DNA of 64,000 bases, taken from contig NZ_SHKN01000001.1 of assembly GCF_004217115.1 (NCBI RefSeq), forward strand, positions 2,049,781 through 2,113,780, given 5' to 3'. The notes beneath the pieces were generated by a model. The model saw only the letters and a program-made list of their open reading frames with translations, made no database searches and had not been told where the DNA came from. This stretch comes from Ancylomarina subtilis (GTDB lineage Bacteria; Bacteroidota; Bacteroidia; Bacteroidales; Marinifilaceae). Below, in pieces: positions 43,910-51,648 of this stretch. The translations under genes were made by a program, and so were the position numbers. Positions within the stretch are counted from its first letter, which is position 1; the number at the start of each line of letters is the position of its first letter.

Positions 43910-46385
43910 CTAAATTGTCACGTTCTTTTCTTATTGTTTTAAGCTTGCTTAAAACATTCTTCTCATCTGTAATCAGATTTTCAGTCTTATTTCTGGCTAA
44001 ATAACTGGTTGTTAAACTTGCAAAAGCCACAACCGATATGGAACTAATTGGCATCAACAATGCCGCTACTATTGGAGACAAAAGCCCCTGAACGGCAAAG
44101 AATAATCCAAATATGTTATAGGAAAAGGATAGTAAAAAGCTCAGTTTAACAACCAGCAAACTTTGTTTCGATATTTTCAGGAATCGCTTCAATTCCTGAA
44201 ATTTCGAAGCCTTAAGTATGGCATCACAAGCTGGGGAGAAATGATAAATATCATCAGCAATGGATATCCCAACATCACTCACCTTTAATGCACCAGCGTC
44301 ATTTAAGCCATCACCAATCATTAATATCCTCTTATTTTTACTTTTAAGTGCTTGTATGTATTCCAATTTATTTTGGGGAGACTGATTGAATAACAAATTC
44401 GAATTTTCAGGAAAAATATGCTGCAGATTTATCTTCTCAGCATCGTTATCACCGGAGAGAACATGAAGTTCGTAATCAGAAGACAAAGATGTTATCATCT
44501 CCTTCAGACCAACACGATATTGATTGCTTAAAACAAAGCGCCCCTTCACCTGACCATCAATAGAAACATACACTTCCGTTGAGCCGGATTCTTTTTCGAC
44601 TTTTGAATCAAACACAAAGCTGGCTGAGCCAATTTTAACTTGACGACCTTCTACAATCCCTAATAATCCAAGAGAAACAGACTCTTTAAAATCAATGACT
44701 TTTTCAGATGAGTAAGCTTTTAAATGCTCGTACAGGATTGTACTCAAAACGTGTGAAGAATGACGAGACAATGACTTCACTGCATTATAATCCTGAACCG
44801 ATAAAGCGTCTCCTTCAAACTTAACATTCACGGCATCAGCCTGAGTAATCGTTCCGGTTTTATCAAAAACGATGGTATCCACCCCACTCAAAGCCTCAAC
44901 AATATCAGCCCCCTTCAGATAAATTCCTAAACGACCCAGCATACGCATTGTATTCCCCAATGCAAATGGAGAAGAAAGCGCTAAGGCACATGGACAAGCC
45001 ACAATTAAAACTGAAGTAAATGCAAATGGCGCTTTTGATGGATCATTTAATAACCAATATAAACCGGCTAAAGCACCAATAGCAATTATGGTCAGAGTAA
45101 AATATTTACTAATTTGATCTATTAAGGAATTCAGCTTTGAGAAATAGATTTCTTTCTCTTCTGATTGATTCCAAAGTTGTGTAAGACGGGATTGAACCAC
45201 CTCCTTTTCGATGCACATCTCAATAGCGCCACCAACTTGTTTACCGCCTGCAAACAAATGATCACCAATCTTTTTTGAAACAGATCGGGATTCACCTGTC
45301 ACAAAGCTATAATCAATTAAAGCATCCCCTTTGGTCAGAATGGCGTCAGCAGGTATCAATTCCTGATTTCGAATCAGAATTAGATCTCCCTTTTTCAGTT
45401 TATTGATTTGAGTGCTTTCCTCATTGCCATCTACAATTTTACTAACAGCAACGGGAAAATAGGAGCGATAATCACGTTCGAATGACAAAGCCTGATAACT
45501 TTTGCTTTGATACCACTTACCAATCAGTAAAAAGAAGATTAAGCCCGTCAGAGAATCCATATAACCGGAGCCAGTACGAGTGAAAATTTCAAAACAAGAT
45601 TGAATAAAAAGAGTGATAATCCCCAAAGAAATGGGCACATCGATATTGATAAACTTGTGCTTTAACCCTTTATACGCAGAAATGATATAATCACTTCCAC
45701 TATAAAATAAGACGGGTAAAACGAGTAGAAAATTCATCATTCCAAAAAAAGATTTGAAATGCGTCTCTAGATATTCCGATCCAGGTACATATTCAGGAAG
45801 GCTCAAAAGCATAATATTCCCAAAACCGAAACCCGCTACACCAATTTTATAGAGGAGTTTTTTATTGGCATCCTGATTCTTTTTTTCCTGTAGGTTATCC
45901 AATGTAATCTCTGGAATGTAATGAATAGATGCCAAAAGTTCAGCTAACTGACGAAGGCTTAATTCGCTGGAATCAAAAGTAACAGCAACTTCCTTTTTGA
46001 CAAAGTTAACAGTTGATTTCAACACAGCCTTATTCAGTACATGAAGATGCTCAAGCAACCAAATACAGGAACTGCAATGAATACCTGGAGTATACAAACT
46101 CACCTTACGTATCGAATCTTCAGAAAATTCATACAACTGATTGGCAATCTCTTCTTCATCAAGAAAAGCAAACTTTGCTTTGAATTTTCCATCTTCGATT
46201 TTAATACCCGGAGTCGATTCTATAGAATAATACGAACACAGCTCATTCTCGTTCAACAGTTGAAAAACAGTAGAACAACCTGAACAACAAAAGGGCTTTC
46301 CATCCCAAATGACAGGATGTTTACCACAATCATCACCACAGTGAATGCAGGCTTGATTTTTTGTATCTTCAGCTATTTTCGTCAT
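43896..46385 (-). CDS. ccoI: Copper-translocating P1B-ATPase CcoI/FixI
   Basis: Supplies copper to cbb3 oxidase. The N-terminal Cys-rich domain has CIHCGDDC and CCSGC (13-37), and the heavy-metal-associated domain has CSSC (104-107). CPC (464-466) in the membrane path and phosphorylation D508 in DKTGT are present. The C-terminal hinge GDGLNDAGALK completes the set. At 829 residues the length is normal. First gene of the cco cluster, 166 bp downstream of the cytochrome c gene on the same strand. Confidence 0.95.
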   Translation of the reverse strand: MTKIAEDTKNQACIHCGDDCGKHPVIWDGKPFCCSGCSTVFQLLNENELCSYYSIESTPGIKIEDGKFKAKFAFLDEEEIANQLYEFSEDSIRKVSLYTPGIHCSSCIWLLEHLHVLNKAVLKSTVNFVKKEVAVTFDSSELSLRQLAELLASIHYIPEITLDNLQEKKNQDANKKLLYKIGVAGFGFGNIMLLSLPEYVPGSEYLETHFKSFFGMMNFLLVLPVLFYSGSDYIISAYKGLKHKFINIDVPISLGIITLFIQSCFEIFTRTGSGYMDSLTGLIFFLLIGKWYQSKSYQALSFERDYRSYFPVAVSKIVDGNEESTQINKLKKGDLILIRNQELIPADAILTKGDALIDYSFVTGESRSVSKKIGDHLFAGGKQVGGAIEMCIEKEVVQSRLTQLWNQSEEKEIYFSKLNSLIDQISKYFTLTIIAIGALAGLYWLLNDPSKAPFAFTSVLIVACPCALALSSPFALGNTMRMLGRLGIYLKGADIVEALSGVDTIVFDKTGTITQADAVNVKFEGDALSVQDYNAVKSLSRHSSHVLSTILYEHLKAYSSEKVIDFKESVSLGLLGIVEGRQVKIGSASFVFDSKVEKESGSTEVYVSIDGQVKGRFVLSNQYRVGLKEMITSLSSDYELHVLSGDNDAEKINLQHIFPENSNLLFNQSPQNKLEYIQALKSKNKRILMIGDGLNDAGALKVSDVGISIADDIYHFSPACDAILKASKFQELKRFLKISKQSLLVVKLSFLLSFSYNIFGLFFAVQGLLSPIVAALLMPISSISVVAFASLTTSYLARNKTENLITDEKNVLSKLKTIRKERDNLVETV

Positions 46386-46391
46386 ATTGCA

Positions 46392-46405
46392 GACTTATAA
46401 GTCTT
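46392..46405. promoter_or_regulatory. 14-bp perfect palindrome upstream of ccoI
   Basis: AGACTTATAAGTCT is its own reverse complement. It starts 7 bases upstream of the ccoI start codon and ends 12 bases before the 42-codon plus-strand ORF, so it could be an operator for one or both. It does not match the FNR site (TTGATnnnnATCAA). Confidence 0.45.
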
Positions 46406-46417
46406 AATATCAAACAA

Positions 46418-46546
46418 TGTTCTCAGATTCAACTCTAATTTATATTATTGCGGGCATTACGCTTGCTCATTTTTTATTCGGAATCGGTTTTTTACTCTAC
46501 AAACTGGGCTTTGGCCCCAGGAAAAACAAGACCGATAAAGAGTAAT
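46418..46546 (+). CDS. Possible 42-residue single-helix membrane protein
   Basis: The ORF begins at an ATG after TATCAAACA and ends at TAA 46544-46546. Residues 5-31 form one hydrophobic helix (TLIYIIAGITLAHFLFGIG and on), and the last ten residues are very basic (GPRKNKTDKE), which fits an N-out, C-in helix. It lies antisense in the gap between the module cytochrome gene and ccoI. It is too short for routine annotation and has no recognised family. Function in cbb3 assembly is inference from position alone. Confidence 0.45.
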
Positions 46547-46551
46547 AAATC

Positions 46552-47466
46552 TTATTTTGATTTTACACGCATTTTAGACAACTGGAAAACCTGAAAAAGT
46601 ACAAGGAAGATAACACCCCAAATTCCAATAACTCCCAGAATATAAGTGGCCATAATCCAAATAGGCGCATTGGCACGGGTTCCCCACATTGCTCTTTCAC
46701 TAAGAATATTTTTAGGATTTGTAGGAACAGCTATTGAGACAACACGTTTCTCCTCAATTGGTCCATAATTCTCTTCATCCGTAATTTTCACGAGTAAATT
46801 TGCCTGACCTTCTCTATCTCCTGGTAAGTCTGTAGGAAATTGAACAATTAATTGTCCTTTTTCATCCGTATAAGCCTCCTCACCTGAAATATCTAATTGA
46901 CCAAAAGCTCTTTTTACAAGAAAACTCAATTCGATTCCTTGTAGTCCGACACGTTTCCCATCTTTTTTAAGACCCGTTAATTGTGCAATCAATTTTTTGT
47001 GTTCTGGATCGATATCAAGATCAATTTTGACATCAGTAACCTCAGGATTCACAATCTCCTTAGCTACAACAGCTTCCCTTTTAGTCTTATCCAACGAACG
47101 CAAATAAGTAATAACCATCCATTTACTCTCATCATTCAACGTTTTATCGAAAGTTGGCATAGCTCCCTTTCCGGTTCTAATCTTGTGAAAAATTTCACCA
47201 TCAGTCTGAACGAGAAAATTTTGAGACCCCAAATCAGTTGGAGGGGGTTGCAAAGGCAATGCATTCCCCTTACCCGGATCACCATGACAGGATTTACAGG
47301 TCGTTTGAAATATTTTTTTCCCGGCACTGATATTTCTCTTAGTCAGCTCGTATGGATTCTGTTTCTTTTTTGCCGAAGCAGGTACATCCCAGCCTTCAGC
47401 ACAAACGGTAGCTGATAAGGACAGTACAAGAATAATGGTCGCTAATATATTGAATGTATTCTTCAT
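46552..47466 (-). CDS. Membrane-anchored monoheme cytochrome c of an Fe-S/NrfD module
   Basis: A 304-residue exported cytochrome. After a signal peptide (about 1-23) comes one heme site, CKSCH (57-61), and a DGEIFHKIRTGKGAMP...DESKWMVITYLRSL block like that of ActE. A beta-rich domain follows (about 130-255), then one C-terminal helix (about 268-297). Third gene of the Fe-S/NrfD/cytochrome unit. It probably hands electrons to an oxidase, most likely cbb3, whose genes begin 166 bp downstream. Confidence 0.85.
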   Translation of the reverse strand: MKNTFNILATIILVLSLSATVCAEGWDVPASAKKKQNPYELTKRNISAGKKIFQTTCKSCHGDPGKGNALPLQPPPTDLGSQNFLVQTDGEIFHKIRTGKGAMPTFDKTLNDESKWMVITYLRSLDKTKREAVVAKEIVNPEVTDVKIDLDIDPEHKKLIAQLTGLKKDGKRVGLQGIELSFLVKRAFGQLDISGEEAYTDEKGQLIVQFPTDLPGDREGQANLLVKITDEENYGPIEEKRVVSIAVPTNPKNILSERAMWGTRANAPIWIMATYILGVIGIWGVIFLVLFQVFQLSKMRVKSK

Positions 47467-47480
47467 TATTTCGTGATTTA

Positions 47481-48821
47481 TTAATCTTCAATTTTATAAT
47501 CGATTCCCTCTTTATCGGCAATTTCACAAATAGGAACAACTGGGAAAATTTTTGCCAATACAGTCATAATCAGCAAGGCTAAAGCAAAACTAAGAACTGT
47601 AATCGCGATTTCAATTGGAGTTGGAGCGTAATGCTTAAAATTAAAGGGCACATTCTGGATTGGAAGATGTGGGTGTAACATAGTAGGGATCACAATCACA
47701 TAGCGCTTGAACCATGCACTTGCAAGTACAAATAATGAAATAATCATCAGTGGCAAAGGCTTACGAAAACGCTTATTTACCATTAAAATTACCGGTATAA
47801 TATTCCCCAATAATTGCGAAGCCCAAAACATAATGGCCCATGAACCCACAAATAATTCCGTCAAATGCGTGTTATCACCTGATTTCATTTTATAACCAGG
47901 AACAAGGAACTCATTAATATTGAAGTAGATGTAAACCAAACAAACAGCTACCATCAACTTCCCCATTTTATCAAAATGCAAATCGGTAAGGTAGTCTTGC
48001 AATTTATAATTCACTCTAAAAAAATACATGGCTATTACAAGACCAGCTGCACCTGCAACAAACGCCCCGGCGACGAAATAGGGGCCGAAAATTGTTGTAT
48101 CCCAACCATTACGTAAAGTCGCAGCAAACAACCATGAAGTCACGGTATGAATGGCCAAACCAACGGGTACAATTAAAACCATAAGGGTGCGAACCATTCT
48201 GTGAAGGTGTTTGTGCTGTTCAGGCGTATTGGTATACCCAAACGATAGAATACTGTATACTTTCTTTAAAAGAGGAGATGTATTCTTCATTTCCTTTTTA
48301 CAAATAGCCAAATCAGGAATCATGGGCAGAATCAACAGTAGCAAACTAATAACTAAATATGTCGTAACAACAGTTACATCCCACAGAATCGGAGATTGAA
48401 AACGACCATGAATAAAAACATTAAGTAAACGATCAGGACGTCCCATATCTAAAACGATAACTAAACCTGCCACAGCTACAAAAGCAACGGCTATAATCTC
48501 TGCTATCCTGGAAATGGGTGCAATCCAATCAACCTTAAGCAAACCTAATATTGACGAGATTAACATACCAACCAAACTGACGGCAACAAAAAACACGAAG
48601 TTCGCAATATATAAACCCCATGAAACGTAATCCCGCATTCCGGTTACACCTAAACCATCGCGGAGCTGCACGTAATACGCCCAACCACAAACCGCAATAA
48701 CAGCAATTAAAAAAACGATCCACAACTCCAGTCCTCTATGCGTTTGCATCGGACGAAGAACATCTTGTTTTATTTTCTCAAACGAAAGTGTTGTTTCTTT
48801 CGGTTTCGTATTGTCATTCAT
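47481..48821 (-). CDS. NrfD-like membrane quinol subunit, second copy
   Basis: A 446-residue, about ten-helix protein of the NrfD/PsrC family. DMGRPDRL...FQSPILWDVTVVTTYLVISLL corresponds to the same block in ActC, so it can carry a quinone site. It is flanked by an Fe-S protein (67 bp upstream) and a cytochrome (14 bp downstream), and there is no molybdoenzyme catalytic gene in this unit. Quinol oxidation is therefore more likely than reductase activity. Confidence 0.88.
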   Translation of the reverse strand: MNDNTKPKETTLSFEKIKQDVLRPMQTHRGLELWIVFLIAVIAVCGWAYYVQLRDGLGVTGMRDYVSWGLYIANFVFFVAVSLVGMLISSILGLLKVDWIAPISRIAEIIAVAFVAVAGLVIVLDMGRPDRLLNVFIHGRFQSPILWDVTVVTTYLVISLLLLILPMIPDLAICKKEMKNTSPLLKKVYSILSFGYTNTPEQHKHLHRMVRTLMVLIVPVGLAIHTVTSWLFAATLRNGWDTTIFGPYFVAGAFVAGAAGLVIAMYFFRVNYKLQDYLTDLHFDKMGKLMVAVCLVYIYFNINEFLVPGYKMKSGDNTHLTELFVGSWAIMFWASQLLGNIIPVILMVNKRFRKPLPLMIISLFVLASAWFKRYVIVIPTMLHPHLPIQNVPFNFKHYAPTPIEIAITVLSFALALLIMTVLAKIFPVVPICEIADKEGIDYKIED

Positions 48822-48888
48822 AAGTAAAATGATTTTCTATGAATATTACATCTTAAAATATAATAGTATGGTCTATTTCCGACTTGTA

Positions 48889-49824
48889 TTAATGAAGATG
48901 TTCTTCATTTAATAAATCACCGTTGAATTCGAAAGCTCGGTCTTTCGGTGGCAAATAATACACGCGGGGTTTAGTTCCTAATTCTTTCATAAGAGTATAA
49001 CCGGCGTTATCCTCAATCAATTTAGAAAAACGAACCGTAACACCCGTTGTTCCGTTTGTAACAGCATCTTCATTTCTATCTCCAAAATAATAAACGCCAT
49101 TTGGACAAGACGAAACACATGATGGCAACTTATCTTCACGAAGACGATCTGCACTAAACAAACATTTACTTACGGTACCCTTCTTTTGTGGAACATTGGC
49201 TTCAATATTGTAAGTCAAGTCCTTATATTTCTCAGAATCTTTAGGTTCAGTCCACTGGAAAATACGTGCAGAATATGGACAAGCTGCGATACAAAAACGA
49301 CAACCAATACAACGCTCATTATCAATCAATACAATACCATCCTGACGCTTAAATGTTGCATCCACCGGACAAACTTTTGTACAAGGCGGATTATCACAAT
49401 GCTGACAAGGTTTTGGCATAAAATAAGGAGCTGTGTGCTCGGAATCCTGCATCTGCAAAACATTAATATGATGCTGATCAGCTCTGAGTTGGTGGTGATT
49501 TTGACAAGCATCCATACACTTGCGTGCATTTCTACATTTACTCAAATCAATAACCATTACAAATGATTTGCCTGCAATTCCTTCTCGTCCTCTTTTTTGA
49601 AGTTCAGTAAGAGGTTCAGTAACAGTTGGACGGAGTTGATTTTTATCAACCTGAACCAATTGCCCATCTGCAGTCAGTAAATTAACCATTTCTTCAGGTT
49701 CTTTGGCTGCGGCTTTTGCGGCACCTAATAGCGAAAAACTACTTACAACCCCTGCTGCGCCAACGGTAACTCCAAAACTTTTTAGAAAATTTCGTCTACT
49801 CTTGTCGGAAGTTTTTTGTGTCAT
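48889..49824 (-). CDS. TAT-exported 4Fe-4S ferredoxin-type protein with two broken motifs
   Basis: A 311-residue protein related to NrfC/DsrO and to the C-terminus of ActB. TAT motif SRRNFLK (9-15). Motif I: C97, A100, C103, C107. Motif II: C140/143/148/152. Motif III: C172/175/178/182. Motif IV: C221, S224, C236, C240. Motifs II and III are complete, while I and IV have each lost one Cys (checked in the codons GCA and AGT). These two motifs pair with each other in the fold. First gene of the Fe-S/NrfD/cytochrome unit. Confidence 0.9.
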   Translation of the reverse strand: MTQKTSDKSRRNFLKSFGVTVGAAGVVSSFSLLGAAKAAAKEPEEMVNLLTADGQLVQVDKNQLRPTVTEPLTELQKRGREGIAGKSFVMVIDLSKCRNARKCMDACQNHHQLRADQHHINVLQMQDSEHTAPYFMPKPCQHCDNPPCTKVCPVDATFKRQDGIVLIDNERCIGCRFCIAACPYSARIFQWTEPKDSEKYKDLTYNIEANVPQKKGTVSKCLFSADRLREDKLPSCVSSCPNGVYYFGDRNEDAVTNGTTGVTVRFSKLIEDNAGYTLMKELGTKPRVYYLPPKDRAFEFNGDLLNEEHLH

Positions 49825-49975
49825 ATCTCAAGAATTTGCTCAGTCACGATATGATAACATCACGCTTTGATCTTCCATATCGAATTGACAAAAGGTGTAT
49901 TTCTACACTTCATACATTAATACTAATATCCTGAAAACCAAGCCACGATAAACATGAAACCGTTTGCAGAACATT

Positions 49976-49983
49976 CAAAGATA
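49976..49983 (-). promoter_or_regulatory. -7 promoter box for the Fe-S/NrfD/cytochrome operon
   Basis: Minus-strand TATCTTTG fits TAnnTTTG. It would give a leader of about 145 bases before the ATG at 49824. No clear -33 TTTG is seen. Confidence 0.4.
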
Positions 49984-50420
49984 AATAATATTTTCAGATA
50001 TTTTAACATTTATAAAGACGAGTGTTTTATTAACACAAACACTTACATTATGATGCGATAAAATCTTCATCAATCCTGTTTATCTGAACTTTATGACTTT
50101 TATTACATCTAATAAGATAGCAATTAAAACCTCTACATCTATTATCAAGATTAAATCTAAAAAGATCCCTTACTCTTAATTATCAGCTATTTAACAAGCA
50201 AAACTACTCCAAGACAAAGCTATCGTTCTAACACAAAAAGCTTTATCGATTTTTCTAAACAGCTCATCAAAGGAATCTATCAGCAATCTTCAATAACAGT
50301 CTAAATACCCAAAACAAAACATCTTATCAACTATGTCAAACTGTCCCACAAGTTCGTCATGTTATATAAGACATTAATCGATTGATTGAGGTTAGAATTT
50401 CCATAAAAGAATTAAAAGCG

Positions 50421-50428
50421 TAATTTTG
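50421..50428 (+). promoter_or_regulatory. -7 promoter box for aroG
   Basis: TAATTTTG fits TAnnTTTG, 52 bases upstream of the ATG at 50481. The -33 element is not clear. Confidence 0.4.
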
Positions 50429-50480
50429 TGCGAATCTTTCAGCCGAAGATGACTTTATACATTTGGCCTAACTTAAGACT

Positions 50481-51575
50481 ATGAACGAATTAAATAATTT
50501 GAAACCCATTAATGAGTGGTTTAAAAAATTAGACAGCCGACCTATTATCATTAGTGGGCCCTGCAGTGCTGAATCTGAAGAACAGGTCTTAAATACAGCT
50601 CGTCAGTTAAAGGAGATTGACCAAGTAAAGATTTTTAGAGCCGGTATATGGAAACCTCGTACTCGTCCTAACACTTTTGAAGGCAGAGGTGACGATGCGC
50701 TGCATTGGTTAAATCAGGTAAAACTTGAAACAGGTTTATTAACGACGGTTGAAGTTGCTTCGCCAAAGCATGTGGAAATGTGCCTACGCCACAATGTCGA
50801 TATTCTATGGATTGGAGCCAGAACAACCTCAAATCCATTTTCAATTCAGGAACTTGCCAGTGCTTTGCAAGGTATGAATGTGCCGGTCATGATTAAGAAT
50901 CCTCTTAATCCGGATATCAACCTTTGGATTGGAGCGCTTGAGAGAATCAATAAAGCGGGAATTAGCAAACTTGCAGCGATTCACAGAGGATTTTATCCTT
51001 TCGAACAAACAAGCCTTAGAAACATCCCTAAATGGGAAATTCCCATTGAATTAAAATCAAGATTTCACAACCTCCCCATGATTTGCGACCCAAGTCATAT
51101 TGCAGGGGACAGAAGATACATTCAACAAATCTCTCAAAAGGCTTTGGATTTGAATATGGATGGTTTGATGATAGAAAGTCATTGCAATCCGGAAGAAGCT
51201 CTGAGTGATATGGAACAACAACTCATTCCATCTGAATTAAACACAATTCTCAACAGTCTGATTTGCCGATTAAGTATTAAAGATGGAGAAGATTATAACC
51301 CACTTGAGCAGTATCGCAATCAGATTGACTCGATAGATACACAGCTAATTGAATTGCTGGCGCAAAGAATGCACACTGTAAGTGAGATTGGAGAATACAA
51401 ATCTGAAAAAAATCTGAACATCCTTCAACTTAAGCGCTGGGAGAAAGTAAGAGAACAAGGAACAGAACTTGGAAAGTCATTAGGACTTTCAGAAAAATTC
51501 CTAACCCAATTACTTAGAATGATTCACAAAGAAGCGATCCTGATTCAGAACGACGTGATGAATGATAAAAAATAA
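50481..51575 (+). CDS. Bifunctional DAHP synthase / chorismate mutase
   Basis: First step of aromatic amino acid synthesis fused to the branch-point enzyme. The N-terminal ~265 residues are a type I-beta (KDO8P-like) DAHP synthase with GPCSAES, KPRTRP and the CDPSHIAGDR metal-binding block. A chorismate mutase type II domain (about 275-355) follows, with YRNQIDSIDTQLIELLAQRM as its first helix. The mutase domain is usually regulatory, with feedback by prephenate. The fusion is standard for Bacteroidota. A bidirectional terminator follows. Confidence 0.94.
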   Translation: MNELNNLKPINEWFKKLDSRPIIISGPCSAESEEQVLNTARQLKEIDQVKIFRAGIWKPRTRPNTFEGRGDDALHWLNQVKLETGLLTTVEVASPKHVEMCLRHNVDILWIGARTTSNPFSIQELASALQGMNVPVMIKNPLNPDINLWIGALERINKAGISKLAAIHRGFYPFEQTSLRNIPKWEIPIELKSRFHNLPMICDPSHIAGDRRYIQQISQKALDLNMDGLMIESHCNPEEALSDMEQQLIPSELNTILNSLICRLSIKDGEDYNPLEQYRNQIDSIDTQLIELLAQRMHTVSEIGEYKSEKNLNILQLKRWEKVREQGTELGKSLGLSEKFLTQLLRMIHKEAILIQNDVMNDKK

Positions 51576-51592
51576 AAAAAACGACTATACAG

Positions 51593-51631
51593 AAAAAGCC
51601 ATCAGATATAAAATCTGATGGCTTTTCTTTT
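51593..51631. terminator. Bidirectional terminator between aroG and the MltD-like gene
   Basis: A 14-bp perfect stem (51594-51607 / 51613-51626) with a 5-base loop, with A residues on the left and T-rich sequence on the right. It ends both convergent transcripts. Confidence 0.9.
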
Positions 51632-51648
51632 TATTTATTGCTGATAGA

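Larger units (their letters stand above)
49825..50480. other. Long AT-rich intergenic region
   Basis: 656 bases with no convincing gene, between the start of the Fe-S/NrfD operon (minus) and aroG (plus). It contains a -7 box for each side and a short inverted repeat GTGTT-TTATT-AACAC (50022-50036). The rest is featureless by eye; a small RNA or long regulated leader is possible but unsupported. Confidence 0.5.

Noticed and set aside
46552-49824. Reading the Fe-S/NrfD/cytochrome unit as a polysulfide, DMSO or nitrite reductase
   Set aside because: No catalytic molybdopterin or multiheme reductase gene is present in this unit.
49954-50061. 35-residue plus-strand ORF in the long intergenic gap
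   Set aside because: Runs across the predicted minus-strand promoter and has no protein-like pattern.
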